Shown: positions 37,844-47,156, counted from the stretch's first letter. The stretch: DNA of 64,000 nucleotides from Telmatobacter sp. DSM 110680 (GCF_039994875.1 NZ_CP121196.1:248001-312000), one strand, 5' to 3'. Numbers and translations are program-made. Notes: a model not told the origin generated them from the letters alone.

Positions 37844-39181
37844 ATGGGACCAATTTCACGCAGAGACTTTGTGCGGCTGGGGGCGGGCGCAGTTTCGGTG
37901 GCGGCTGCGGCTAAATCGATTGCGCTGGAGCCAAGCGTTCTGGCAGCACAGAGCGCGCCGAGCGATCGCAAGATTCGCTTTGTTTCGATCGGAACCGGGA
38001 TTCGTGGGTGCGATCTGTTGCGGTCGGCGAAGAAGGTGCAAAGCGGCGTCTGCGTGGGTACCGCCGACTTGTACGAGATGCATCGCAAGGCCGGCGTTGA
38101 GGCTTACGGCTCTGAAGTTCCGACGACGAAGGATTATCGCGAGTTGCTGGACCGCAAGGATGTGGATGCGGTGGTCGTTGCGGTCGCGGATTTTCAGCAC
38201 CGGCACGTGGTGCTGGATTGCGTAGCAGCGGGCAAGGATGTGTATTGCGAGAAGCCCATGTCACACAACGTGGCGGACGGGCTGGCGATGGTGAAAGCCG
38301 TGCAGGATGGGAAACGGATTTTCCAAGCAGGCAGCCAGCGCGTGAGCAGCACCGTTTTCAAGAAGGCGGCTGAGATCTACAAGTCGGGACGGCTGGGTGA
38401 GGTCACGTCGATTGAGGCTTACACCGATCGCAATTCCCCGTCCGGAGCGTGGGTGTATCCGGTGGCGCCCGATGCGAGTGCGGAGACGATTGACTGGACG
38501 ACATGGCTGCGCGATGCTCCGCAGCGGCCGTTTGACGCAGCGCGATTCTTCCGTTGGCGGTGCTTCGCGGATTATGGCGAGGGCGTAGCGGGAGATCTGT
38601 TTGTGCACTTGTTGTCGGGTATGCAGTGCGTGACCGGAATCAACGCGATTCCGGAGCGTGCATATTCCACGGGAAGCCTGACTCACTTCAAAGACGGACG
38701 CGATTTCCCCGACTTACTGGTGACTCTCTACGATTATCCCGGCGTCAGAGTCAATATGCATTGCAATCAAAACAACGCGGCTGGCGACATCACCATCTTT
38801 TACGGTAAGGAGTCCACGCTGACGATCAATGGCAACACGCTCACCGTGACTTCGCAGGATACGCGGCCTCAGCCGGAGGGATACGCGCTCGATGGATGGA
38901 CGGCCGAGACGAAGAAGAAATATCTGGATGATTGGCATGCGGCTCATCCGCAGGCACCGGCACCCCTGCCCGCGACGGAGACGTATTCAGCGCCACAGGG
39001 GTCTGATGACACCGCCGATCATCTTTCAAACTTCTTTCAAGCCGTAGTTACACGCGAGCACGTTGTTGAAGACGAAGTTTTTGGCAACAACTGTGCGATC
39101 GCATGCCACATGGCTAACCATTCTTACTTCCATAAGAACGTGGCCATGTGGGACGCGGCTTCACAAACGATCAAGGGCTAG
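37844..39181 (+). CDS. Tat-exported Gfo/Idh/MocA family oxidoreductase
   Basis: A 445-residue NAD(P)-dependent sugar dehydrogenase family protein. It starts with a twin-arginine signal (PISRRDFVRLGAG), so it is folded in the cytoplasm and exported. The Rossmann part follows (IRFVSIGTGIRGCDLLRSA) with the EKPMSHN motif near residue 145 (catalytic Lys). The C-terminal part is the usual alpha/beta domain. Such exported members are common in Acidobacteriota and Planctomycetota near polysaccharide genes; they may keep a bound cofactor. The next gene, 25 bases on, is also Tat-exported and is probably a partner. Confidence 0.9.
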   Translation: MGPISRRDFVRLGAGAVSVAAAAKSIALEPSVLAAQSAPSDRKIRFVSIGTGIRGCDLLRSAKKVQSGVCVGTADLYEMHRKAGVEAYGSEVPTTKDYRELLDRKDVDAVVVAVADFQHRHVVLDCVAAGKDVYCEKPMSHNVADGLAMVKAVQDGKRIFQAGSQRVSSTVFKKAAEIYKSGRLGEVTSIEAYTDRNSPSGAWVYPVAPDASAETIDWTTWLRDAPQRPFDAARFFRWRCFADYGEGVAGDLFVHLLSGMQCVTGINAIPERAYSTGSLTHFKDGRDFPDLLVTLYDYPGVRVNMHCNQNNAAGDITIFYGKESTLTINGNTLTVTSQDTRPQPEGYALDGWTAETKKKYLDDWHAAHPQAPAPLPATETYSAPQGSDDTADHLSNFFQAVVTREHVVEDEVFGNNCAIACHMANHSYFHKNVAMWDAASQTIKG

Positions 39182-39206
39182 CAACGACCTTGAGGAGAAT
39201 ACGTGG

Positions 39207-40070
39207 ATGAATATTTCTTCCCGACGCAGTTTTTTGAAGGCTTCTAGCGCAGTGGTTGCGGCAGCGTGCGTGGGCGGTGAACGTTTGAGTGCCGCGCCGT
39301 TGCGGTTCCCGGTCGGATTGCAACTCTATTCTGTGCGCAACCTGTTGCCAAAGGATTTTGAGGGCACTCTGCATCAGCTGGCGGCCGCCGGTTACACAGA
39401 AGTAGAGGCGGCTGGCTACTTTGACAAGACAGCGGCAGATTTCGGTAATGCGCTGCAAAAGGCCGGGTTGAAATGCGTGAGTACCCATCATCAGTTGACG
39501 CAGTTGAAGACGCAGTTTGACCAGTTGATCCAATACGGACAGGCGATCGGGCTTGAGTACATCATCTGTTCGTGGGCTGGGGTGCATCGTGATCCGACCC
39601 GCAAGGGCGAGTTGAACCTGGACGACTGGCGGTATGTGGCCGATCAGTTCAATGCCATCGGCGCGAAGGTGAAAGCCGCGGGCATGACGTTCGGCTATCA
39701 CAACCACACGGTGGAATTTGGAACTGAGAACGGCGTGGTGTTTTTTGACGAATTGCTGAAGCGCACCGATCCTAACCTGGTGAAGTTCGAGATGGACTGC
39801 GGCTGGGTGGTCGGCGGCGGACACAATCCCGTCGAGTACCTGAGCAAGTTTCCCGAACGCTTTCCGCTGCTGCACGTGAAGGACATGGTTAAAGAGCCGG
39901 ACGGAAAATTGCGCAACGTTGTGATGGGCAAAGGATTTATTGATTACAAGCCGATCTTCCGCGCCGCGACGGGGCTGAAACACTACTTCATCGAGCAAGA
40001 GGAATTCGAAGGCGACCCGATGACGGAGTTGCGCGAAGACGCCGAGTTCATGAAGAAGCTGGATGTTTAG
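39207..40070 (+). CDS. Tat-exported sugar phosphate isomerase/epimerase-like TIM barrel
   Basis: A 287-residue xylose-isomerase-like TIM barrel protein. A twin-arginine signal (SSRRSFLKASSA) opens it. Barrel metal-site residues fit the family: CSWAGVH, GYHNHTVEF with a His pair, EMDCGWVVGGG and LLHVKDM. The family isomerises or epimerises sugars and inositols; the exported substrate is unknown. GAGGAG precedes the ATG. It follows the Gfo/Idh/MocA gene by 25 bases, and the pair could act in sequence on a sugar in the periplasm. Confidence 0.88.
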   Translation: MNISSRRSFLKASSAVVAAACVGGERLSAAPLRFPVGLQLYSVRNLLPKDFEGTLHQLAAAGYTEVEAAGYFDKTAADFGNALQKAGLKCVSTHHQLTQLKTQFDQLIQYGQAIGLEYIICSWAGVHRDPTRKGELNLDDWRYVADQFNAIGAKVKAAGMTFGYHNHTVEFGTENGVVFFDELLKRTDPNLVKFEMDCGWVVGGGHNPVEYLSKFPERFPLLHVKDMVKEPDGKLRNVVMGKGFIDYKPIFRAATGLKHYFIEQEEFEGDPMTELREDAEFMKKLDV

Positions 40071-40112
40071 TCACAACTTCAATACAGCCACGAGACAGCT
40101 GCCCAGTAACTC

Positions 40113-42440
40113 CTATTTACCTTGTGGCACCTCGATGAAGTCCGGGAGGATTCGCGAGGTGGACCCAAAGATGTGGTATTTTTCGAAGCGCATTTCGTTC
40201 AGAAGCGTTTCGAAAGGGGCATAGACTCTAAAGCCTTCGCCCCACTCCCGGATCAACATGTTTCTACGCTGCCGGGAGATGGAGACACTCTTTGAAGGGC
40301 AGATAAATATCCTTGCGCCTTTTCGCACTGAACGGTATTCGACCATGACGTTGGATTGTTCGAGAGGCTGCCTCCACTCGAGGTCGGCCTGAATGGTCAA
40401 TCTCATGATCGCGCCTGTGGATGGATCCACTGCGATCTCCCCATGGAAGGGAGCAGATTTCTTGAAAGGGATCGCGCCAAAGTCATTGGCCAGGCAGCAG
40501 AATTCAGCGGTGAAGAGTCGCGTTTCCTCGGGTACGCGATAACGGAAGACGGCGAAGGGACCACTCTCGCCCTGCTCCCAGCGCACCCATTCCAAATCGC
40601 TGTGCGGCAGTCTGGCAGCGGTCATCACCGCCACGAGAATAGGGCCGAAGGTGCCGATCGTCTGGAGGCGCTCAAGACCGGAACTGTGCGGTGAGTCCGT
40701 CATGAACTCTTCCTTCACTCTGGCGATACTTGTTTCGCCATGGTGAAGGGACGGGTCGCTCGTAATGGACTGGTCCTCCACCTGTTCCTTCCCGTTGTGG
40801 AAGCGAAGAGTAGCGGTTGCCGTCTCGCCCTGGTACAGGGACACGTCGCCCGTTGCAGTCTTCCATGTCTGGTTCGGTTTGGGCGGCAACTCATGATATT
40901 GGACGGTCGTGCGGGTCGCGAAAAAGTCGGGCAGTTTTGGGATTGTGGTGTTGATGTAAGAAATGGTGGCGGCGATGATCTGACGCTGCGTGGCGACGTT
41001 CGGCGGCGGCGTGGTGAGAACTTCATTGGCTGGTGGAGTTAGGAATGCCGACTCGTCTGCGACGACTTCCAACGCCTCGCGCGCCTTGCTCCCGCGCACT
41101 TCCTTCCCAAGCTTGGCTAGCTTGGAGCTGTTCAGACGTTCGGTCAGTTGCATGCCATCGAGCTGGAGCGTTAAATCGGATCTGGAGACGTCGTGTGCGG
41201 CCGCGATCAGCGCTTCCAACTCTTTCACGGTGACGGGCTGTTTGACGGGCGGCTGATCATAGAAGACCGGCTCGTCGTAATAATCCTCGCAAGAGTGCAC
41301 CGTCATATCTGCCTGGTCCAGTTCGATCTGCAGATGGTGATACTCGTCGATCTGGTTGGTGCGTGGAGGATCGAAGGTAATGGAGTAGTAGCGGCTTTCC
41401 TCCTGGACGTGTTCATCGATCAGCACGGCGAGATTGTGGCTGGTATCGAGCATTCCACCTCCGCTGCGAGCGGCGAGGACAGGCAGCGAGAGATATTCGA
41501 AGGAGGTGGAATCGGGCTTTGGCCCTCCTAGATACTCCTTCATCGCATAGTCCACGACGGGCACAGGGAGACCGGCCGAGTTATAGATGGGCCACTCTGA
41601 TGAGCCCCAGAGGTTGATGCGGGCTTCGCGCATGCGGGTCAGGAGTTCGACTGAAAAATCAGGCAGCCCAGAGGCCTTGCGATTTTCGATTTGCCACCCG
41701 TTGCCGATCCAGAACATCAGTTTTCGTCCCGGTTTCCGGCGCTCCTCGATGGCGATGGATCCGAGGGCAATCAGCGATTGGCTGATCCTAGCGCTTACGC
41801 CCCCGCCAACGCCGATGTTCCGGACATCTTCTGCGATGACCGACGGCGCCCATATTCGGCGCTCCAATCCCCCCTGTTCAATTTCATGAGCGAGTTCATT
41901 ACCGTCCGCCGTGGCATGCGACGTTGCGAAAAGCCCATGCTCGGTAAGGCGGTAGATGATGGTCGGATGCTGTAGAACCCCTCCATGAGAGCGCAGAAAC
42001 TTCTCCGCCTCGCGATCAACATTGGAGGCCTCTGTCTTTCCGAATCGTAAATTCGCCGCCAGCATATTCAGCTCGTCAATCACGAGGATGACCTCAAGGG
42101 AGCTGGCAGGCTGAATGCCGCCATTGAATGCCTGAAACGTCACGATCTTCTGTTGCTGATGGTTGTCGAGGAGAGTGAAATCTTTTTGAGAGAGCCCTGT
42201 TACGGGCTTGCCTGCCTTGTCGGTCACAGTCACATCCACACGGATGAGTCCCTGTGCGGGGTCGGGCATCCCGCTATCCAGATCGAGGCTTTGCGACATC
42301 TCAAAGCCTGGAGGAGGCGGAGGAGCCGTGGTCGGCACCAGGGGAGGAGGCTGGATCTGTTGCGCGGCGATTGTCGCCATGGAGAACAGCAACGCTACGC
42401 AGACGCGAGATGTGCTGGAAATCCCAATGACCAAATTCAA
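40113..42440 (-). CDS. Large secreted VWFA-related protein
   Basis: A 775-residue protein. The signal peptide is about residues 1-26 (VALLFSMATIAAQQ), then a Pro-rich linker and the family's opening strand (IRVDVTVTDKAGKPVTGLSQ). The VWFA-like domain spans about 110-365, but the metal site is not intact: the usual DxSxS reads DELNM. The C-terminal 400 residues are an unrecognised region without repeats. The start is TTG, with weak support. It is the downstream of two VWFA genes on this strand, separated by 84 bases. It probably acts in envelope adhesion or assembly; no direct evidence. Confidence 0.75.
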   Translation of the reverse strand: MNLVIGISSTSRVCVALLFSMATIAAQQIQPPPLVPTTAPPPPPGFEMSQSLDLDSGMPDPAQGLIRVDVTVTDKAGKPVTGLSQKDFTLLDNHQQQKIVTFQAFNGGIQPASSLEVILVIDELNMLAANLRFGKTEASNVDREAEKFLRSHGGVLQHPTIIYRLTEHGLFATSHATADGNELAHEIEQGGLERRIWAPSVIAEDVRNIGVGGGVSARISQSLIALGSIAIEERRKPGRKLMFWIGNGWQIENRKASGLPDFSVELLTRMREARINLWGSSEWPIYNSAGLPVPVVDYAMKEYLGGPKPDSTSFEYLSLPVLAARSGGGMLDTSHNLAVLIDEHVQEESRYYSITFDPPRTNQIDEYHHLQIELDQADMTVHSCEDYYDEPVFYDQPPVKQPVTVKELEALIAAAHDVSRSDLTLQLDGMQLTERLNSSKLAKLGKEVRGSKAREALEVVADESAFLTPPANEVLTTPPPNVATQRQIIAATISYINTTIPKLPDFFATRTTVQYHELPPKPNQTWKTATGDVSLYQGETATATLRFHNGKEQVEDQSITSDPSLHHGETSIARVKEEFMTDSPHSSGLERLQTIGTFGPILVAVMTAARLPHSDLEWVRWEQGESGPFAVFRYRVPEETRLFTAEFCCLANDFGAIPFKKSAPFHGEIAVDPSTGAIMRLTIQADLEWRQPLEQSNVMVEYRSVRKGARIFICPSKSVSISRQRRNMLIREWGEGFRVYAPFETLLNEMRFEKYHIFGSTSRILPDFIEVPQGK

Positions 42441-42524
42441 ATCTGCCCCGAATGTAACCAGAAACTATAAACTTTCAGCCGGCTGGCGGCCGGATGTGCC
42501 ATCGATGCGAGAGCCAAAACACTC

Positions 42525-43631
42525 TCAGGGACCGTTCACGTAGTAGCCAGCCGTGGTATGGATCTTGACTGCGGGCTTATCGATTACGACGCGGATGGCG
42601 TGGTACTCCGTGACGCGGCCGCCGGGCGCACGCTCGAAGACCAAAGTGTACGATTCGGCAGCGCTGCGCAAAATAGAGTTGATCTCGGTCTTAATATCGT
42701 TAGCGCCGATGAATACCTGGCCTCCGGAATGTTCCGAGAGAACTTGCAGAGAAAGATCGGCATATTGAGCATCCGCGATCTTTGTGACGCCATTGAGAAA
42801 GTTGTCGTGCAGAGAGAGATTATCTCCGGCAGGGGAGGGGGCAAGATTGCTTCCGAAGTTGGAGGGGGTAAGGGTGTAAAGCGAAATGCACGACTCCCGA
42901 AGGCCGTTGGATATGTCGACGATTTCATCGAAGAGCCATCCTCGTTGGTCCAGCTCGTAGTTGAAGAGCATCGGCCAGCCTGGACTTAAAAAGAGAACCA
43001 GTTTGCGCCCGGGCGTCCTCGACTCGGGCGAGACCATCTCCTTGAGCAGCGTGGTGGCTTGCTCGGTGCGTTCGACAGCTCCCCAGATTCCAGCCGATCG
43101 ATTGATAACCCGCAATAAAGCCGGCGCTGCATTGAGCGCCGTGAGCAGCGCTGTACCGTCTTTTGATGGACCGGCTATGGGCGTCAGGCCGGAGTTCTCA
43201 AGGATTGATAAGGAGGTTGCAAATTCGAGCCTGCCGGAATTTTGTTTCAGGAATGCGGTCACGCCATCCCGTTCCTGTGCAACGAGAGCGGCATCTGCGT
43301 TCACGGCATCGATGACGATCTGAACTTGCATGGGAACTGGAGGGGGATGTGCAGCGTCAACAGAGCGAAATGCAAGGATTTTCTGCGACTGCTTGTTGTC
43401 GAAGATCTTGAAGTCGGCCGCTTCAAGTCCTGTTATGGGGTGACCCGACTTGTCTGTGACTTCCACCGTTATAGCGACGTTGTCGGCCGCCGAAGCTGGG
43501 CAAATAGTCGGCGAGGGTCCTGAAGATGGAACGCCGAAATCTTGTGCAGGGCAGGAGAGACTGAAAAGCGCGAGATACAAAAATGCAAAGACAACCACAA
43601 CGCTGTTTTCGGCGGGCTCACTCGATCGCAT
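42525..43631 (-). CDS. Secreted VWFA-related protein
   Basis: A 368-residue relative of the neighbouring gene. The signal peptide is about residues 1-30 (VFAFLYLALFSLSCPAQ). The opening strand NVAITVEVTDKSGHPITGLE and VWFA fold (about 75-345) follow. Again the metal site is degenerate: DAVNA in place of DxSxS. The C-terminal end VKIHTTAGYYVNG is the usual family ending. The chosen ATG starts the signal peptide; a longer in-frame start would add 34 residues without signal character. It and the downstream VWFA gene look like a diverged tandem pair. Confidence 0.8.
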   Translation of the reverse strand: MRSSEPAENSVVVVFAFLYLALFSLSCPAQDFGVPSSGPSPTICPASAADNVAITVEVTDKSGHPITGLEAADFKIFDNKQSQKILAFRSVDAAHPPPVPMQVQIVIDAVNADAALVAQERDGVTAFLKQNSGRLEFATSLSILENSGLTPIAGPSKDGTALLTALNAAPALLRVINRSAGIWGAVERTEQATTLLKEMVSPESRTPGRKLVLFLSPGWPMLFNYELDQRGWLFDEIVDISNGLRESCISLYTLTPSNFGSNLAPSPAGDNLSLHDNFLNGVTKIADAQYADLSLQVLSEHSGGQVFIGANDIKTEINSILRSAAESYTLVFERAPGGRVTEYHAIRVVIDKPAVKIHTTAGYYVNGP

Positions 43632-43938
43632 TTCCCATACCTTATCTCCTGACGGTTTCCAGCAGTTCGCGGTTGCGTTGTTGTCCGTTGCGCCCTTCGC
43701 TCCTGAGGTGATTGAAAGCGATGTTCGACCCACGCAGGAATATTAAGTGATCCTGGGCGAATGACCGTCTAACCGTCAATAACGAACAATCAAAGGCTGA
43801 CGCGTGAGCCTCACTGTGCGTCACTTCTAGCTGCGATCCGTGGAAACAGGCGAATCCTTGCGGCCCGGCGATCTGGTGGGTGCTGGCTGCGACTGGCGGC
43901 AACGGTAGACGTTGAGGTATTTCGGATAGGCTGGAATC
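43632..43938. other. Intergenic region between divergent genes
   Basis: Roughly 300 bases between the VWFA gene and the small plus-strand gene. It must contain both promoters. I see no gene, RNA or repeat. Confidence 0.35.
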
Positions 43939-44214
43939 ATGGACATTTTTGACGAGAGGCGCGCTGAGCTAGAGAAGCATGAGTTCATGATGGGGGTGGA
44001 GCGGGGGAGGCTGGCGGTGGCGCTGGACCTGCTGACCGATTCGCTGATCATGGTGGGGCAGCATGGAGTTTACTGCGCTTCAAGCCGCAATCCATCGAAG
44101 CCAGCGCTGGACCTGCAGGCGGTGCTGAGCGGGATGGAAGGGGCGAAGGTGCTGATCCAGTCGGTGATGGAAGAACTTAGACAAAGCAGGGAAAAGGATA
44201 AGAGCAGGGACTAG
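43939..44214 (+). CDS. Small hypothetical protein
   Basis: A 91-residue soluble protein, mostly helical (MDIFDERRAELEKHEFMMGV, then GRLAVALDLLTDSLIMVGQ and a charged end). It has no signal or membrane segment. The ATG lacks a strong ribosome-binding site, which lowers confidence. The C-terminal codons run into a 7-bp repeat array, so the tail may vary between strains. I do not recognise the family. Confidence 0.5.
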   Translation: MDIFDERRAELEKHEFMMGVERGRLAVALDLLTDSLIMVGQHGVYCASSRNPSKPALDLQAVLSGMEGAKVLIQSVMEELRQSREKDKSRD

Positions 44215-44226
44215 GGAGTAGGGAGT
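44206..44226 (+). repeat. Heptamer array overlapping a stop codon
   Basis: Three successive units AGGGACT, AGGGAGT, AGGGAGT, and a degenerate AAAGAAC after them. The first unit covers the final codon of the small hypothetical gene and starts its stop codon TAG. Confidence 0.55.
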
Positions 44227-44323
44227 AAAGAACAGACTCCATTGAGCCCGAACGAATTGCCTGGGCTTGTCAGGGCGAACCTCCCAAGGGCCTTATCAGT
44301 CAAATACGGTATGCTGGTAGAGC

Positions 44324-44400
44324 GCGCCCGTAGCTCAGCTGGATAGAGCGAACGCCTCCGGAGCGTTAGGTCGGGAGTTCGAATCTCTCCGGGCGCACCA
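44324..44400 (+). tRNA. tRNA-Arg (anticodon CCG)
   Basis: A full 77-base cloverleaf. Acceptor arms GCGCCCG / CGGGCGC pair over 7 bp, the D-arm GCTC...GAGC is present, and the anticodon arm is AACGC-CTCCGGA-GCGTT with anticodon CCG (reads CGG). The T-arm is GGGAG-TTCGAAT-CTCTC. The 3' CCA is encoded. Confidence 0.96.
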
Positions 44401-44472
44401 TATCCCTCCGCACATCCTGCTGAAATCACCTTGAACATGTTCCGGGCTTGAGGCTTGGATTGTAAGGACTGC

Positions 44473-45291
44473 ATGCATTTCGATTTTCATTTCACGGCTG
44501 TTACGGTTTTGTGGACACTGACTTTCGCTGCCCTGCTGGTGCTGCTGGTGGTGCTGATGGGACGCGACCGCGCACGGCGATTTCCATGGTTCACCACTTC
44601 TATTGTGCTGGTGGCGCTGCGCCTGCTGACGAACCGGCTGCTGCATGACAAGCTGCCCCAGCTGACCATGGGTGCGGTTGCCATTACGCTGGCGGACATT
44701 TCGGTGCTGGTGAGTCTGCTGGTGCTGGTCGAGATGGCTCGCCAGGCTTTCAAAAAGGCGAGTCCTCGCGCGTGGACTGGATGGGGTGTCGCGCTATTGG
44801 CGCTGGGCGGAGTTGTGCTTTGGAAATGGGGCCCGTGGCCAAACTGGAAAGCGATTGCTTTCGATACGCCGGTTGCAAAGCTGCAAGTAATGCAACTGTT
44901 CGCGGTAAAAACTGGATTGCTTGTGGATGTGCTTACCGTTGGCCTTGGGCTGCTGGTGGTGGCGTTGGGACAGCGCTATGGCGCCGGGTGGCGCAGCCAT
45001 GTGCAGCGCATCATGATCGGGCTGTCGACAGCGTCAATCGCGCAGATGGGAGCGCAGGGAATCTGGGAGATTATTGCGCGGCATACCGTTCCACATACGC
45101 GTGCGGAGTACGAGCATGTACTGGGAATCCAGGAGAAGCTGCTGAATACCAACAGCGCCGTGTATGTGCTGGTGCTGGTGTGGTGGATTGTGTGTATCTG
45201 GATCGATGAACCGGGGACGACCGCCATTGAGAGCGCGCCTGTGCATGAATATGTCGAGGCGAACGAGGCTGTTGAAGGATCGGACAGCTAG
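44473..45291 (+). CDS. Conserved integral membrane protein
   Basis: A 272-residue protein with about seven hydrophobic helices (for example VLWTLTFAALLVLLVVLMG, ADISVLVSLLVLVEMA and VYVLVLVWWIVCIWID) and an acidic C-terminal tail. I recognise no transporter or enzyme motif. The ATG follows AAGGA. It follows the tRNA by 72 bases and appears to be a single-gene unit. Confidence 0.75.
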   Translation: MHFDFHFTAVTVLWTLTFAALLVLLVVLMGRDRARRFPWFTTSIVLVALRLLTNRLLHDKLPQLTMGAVAITLADISVLVSLLVLVEMARQAFKKASPRAWTGWGVALLALGGVVLWKWGPWPNWKAIAFDTPVAKLQVMQLFAVKTGLLVDVLTVGLGLLVVALGQRYGAGWRSHVQRIMIGLSTASIAQMGAQGIWEIIARHTVPHTRAEYEHVLGIQEKLLNTNSAVYVLVLVWWIVCIWIDEPGTTAIESAPVHEYVEANEAVEGSDS

Positions 45292-45303
45292 GACGTCACC
45301 GCA

Positions 45304-45358
45304 GGGGCTAAAGCCCCGGTTGAGCGTTGGTGGTTAGCGGCACGACTGAAGTCATGCC
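45304..45358. repeat. Paired-hairpin intergenic repeat
   Basis: Two hairpins lie side by side: GGGGCT-AA-AGCCCC (45304-45317) and GGCACGAC / GTCATGCC with one mismatch (45339-45358). Hairpin pairs of this kind are scattered between genes in several Acidobacteriota, to my knowledge. The second could also act as a terminator for the membrane protein gene. Confidence 0.5.
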
Positions 45359-45447
45359 CGTGATACAAAGCCCGGCCACGCGTTGTCAGCACGCAGAGAG
45401 AAGCTTCCCTCTACCATTCGGGGGTACGTCACTTGGAGTCCAGAAGA

Positions 45448-45482
45448 GCAACCGCAGATCCTTCACTGCGTTCAGGATGACA
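45448..45482. repeat. Dispersed intergenic repeat, copy 4
   Basis: GCAACCGCAGATCCTTCACT and the end GTTCAGGATGACAG match copy 1 closely, with a shorter middle. Confidence 0.65.
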
Positions 45483-45526
45483 GCGCGAAGACAATTTAGC
45501 TTCTGCGTCAGCTTCGTTCGCGCAAA

Positions 45527-47005
45527 CTACACGGCAAAGTCGATGAAGCCCTTCTGCGGATCGGTGTTCACCAGCTTGACGGTGAGTTTGTCGCCTACGT
45601 CGAACTTTGATCCGGGCTTGCCGGCGTTGACTAACATGCCTTCAACGTGAGGATTGAGAACGCGCACGAATGTGCCGCTCTGACTTACGCCTGTGACGAT
45701 TGCCGGAAACGACTGGCCAATGCGCGGATGCAGGACAACGGCAGCAATCCGTTTTTGCATGCTGCGTTCAACCTTGCGCGCGGCGTCTTCCATCTGCGTG
45801 CAGTGCTGTGCCATCGCGCTCAGATCGCCTTCCGAGTAAGGCTGGTCGGCCTTGGCCAAATGCGCCTTCATGATCCGCTGCGTGATGATATCGGGAAAAC
45901 GGCGGTTCGGCGCCGTCGAGTGCAGGTAGTCGCGCACCGCGAGGCCGAAGTGGCCGGGTGAGGGTTCATTGGGCTTTACAAGAACGTATTCGCCCGGACC
46001 CATGAGTTTGACGACCGTGAGCGAGAGGTCCGGAAAGTGATCCGGATCCTTCTGCTTCTGCGCCAACAAGAAATCGTTCAGCGCCTTGGAATCCGGTTGC
46101 TCAGGCAGCTTCGTTCCCAGCCCGCTTGCAACTTCCACCATGCGATCCCAGCGTTTGGGGGTGCGGACGATGCGCCAGATCGATGGGATCCCGGCAGCCT
46201 CGAATATGCGGGCAACGGTGCCGTTGGCCGCGACCATGAATTCTTCGATGAGGGATGTGGCGCGGTTCTTTTCGAGGCTGGTAATGCCGACTGCCTGATC
46301 ATCGGCTGACATCAACGGTTGCGTTTCGATGGTTTCAAGATCGAGAGCGCCATGCTGGAAGCGGCAGCCGACCAAAACTTGTGCGGCCTTGTCCTGAAGT
46401 TTGAGCTGGGCGGCGAGATCAGCGTTGGCAGCAACCTTGGCGGGTGCGGGGCTCCGGCCTTCCAGCCATGCGCCCACGCTGTTGTAGGCAAGCTGCGCAC
46501 GGTTGCGAACCAGTGCTCGATACACCGTGCCCCCAGAGACGCAGCCAGTCGGGTCGACCATGAACTCGACTACGTCTGCGACGCGATCTTCATTCTCATT
46601 GAGCGAGGTGATGCCTTCAGAGAGGTCGGCTGGGAGCATGGGAAATACTTTGACGCCGGTGTAGACCGAAGTTGTTTCGGATTGCGCATGCTGGTCGAGC
46701 AGGGTGCCCTTCGGCACGCGCACATCTACATCGGCGACGCCGATGAGCACGCGGATGCGACCGTCGGGTAATTGCTCGGCCCACTCGATCTGGTCGAGAT
46801 CCTTGGATGTGTCGTTGTCGATGGAGGACCAGAGAAGCTTGCGAAGATCCTGTGCTCCGGGTGCTGCGGGCAATTCAGGATGCGCTTTGATGGCGGCAAG
46901 TTCGGTGTCGGTTCCAGCTGGAAAATCGGGCTGAAAACCTTCGGCTAACATCTCGGCGTGTGCGGCCGCCACGAGGTCGAAGTGCAGAGTCTTGGTGGAA
47001 TGCAT
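45527..47005 (-). CDS. RNB domain ribonuclease (RNase II/R-like)
   Basis: A 492-residue exoribonuclease-like protein. The RNB catalytic domain spans about residues 60-380, and an S1-like RNA-binding domain ends the protein (VTGVSQSGTFVRVLNP). The metal cluster in the family is D-x5-D-x-D-D; here it reads SIDNDTSKDLDQ, so the fourth Asp is Gln. I recall the same DLDQ form in a subfamily of bacterial RNB proteins, so activity is uncertain but the change is not a random defect. The ATG used follows GAAGGGG; a longer in-frame extension of 90 residues reads into other DNA. Confidence 0.88.
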   Translation of the reverse strand: MHSTKTLHFDLVAAAHAEMLAEGFQPDFPAGTDTELAAIKAHPELPAAPGAQDLRKLLWSSIDNDTSKDLDQIEWAEQLPDGRIRVLIGVADVDVRVPKGTLLDQHAQSETTSVYTGVKVFPMLPADLSEGITSLNENEDRVADVVEFMVDPTGCVSGGTVYRALVRNRAQLAYNSVGAWLEGRSPAPAKVAANADLAAQLKLQDKAAQVLVGCRFQHGALDLETIETQPLMSADDQAVGITSLEKNRATSLIEEFMVAANGTVARIFEAAGIPSIWRIVRTPKRWDRMVEVASGLGTKLPEQPDSKALNDFLLAQKQKDPDHFPDLSLTVVKLMGPGEYVLVKPNEPSPGHFGLAVRDYLHSTAPNRRFPDIITQRIMKAHLAKADQPYSEGDLSAMAQHCTQMEDAARKVERSMQKRIAAVVLHPRIGQSFPAIVTGVSQSGTFVRVLNPHVEGMLVNAGKPGSKFDVGDKLTVKLVNTDPQKGFIDFAV

Positions 47006-47156
47006 CGTGAATTGGGCCCCTTCAAATTGAAGAGCCAGCCTATCACGGGCAGATAACAAGTGCGCAAATGCACCAAAGGGATGGCCGCCTGCCCCATGAA
47101 CCAAGATCTGTTCTTGGAACCTCGCGAACCATCCCTTTCCCAAGTGCGCTACAACT

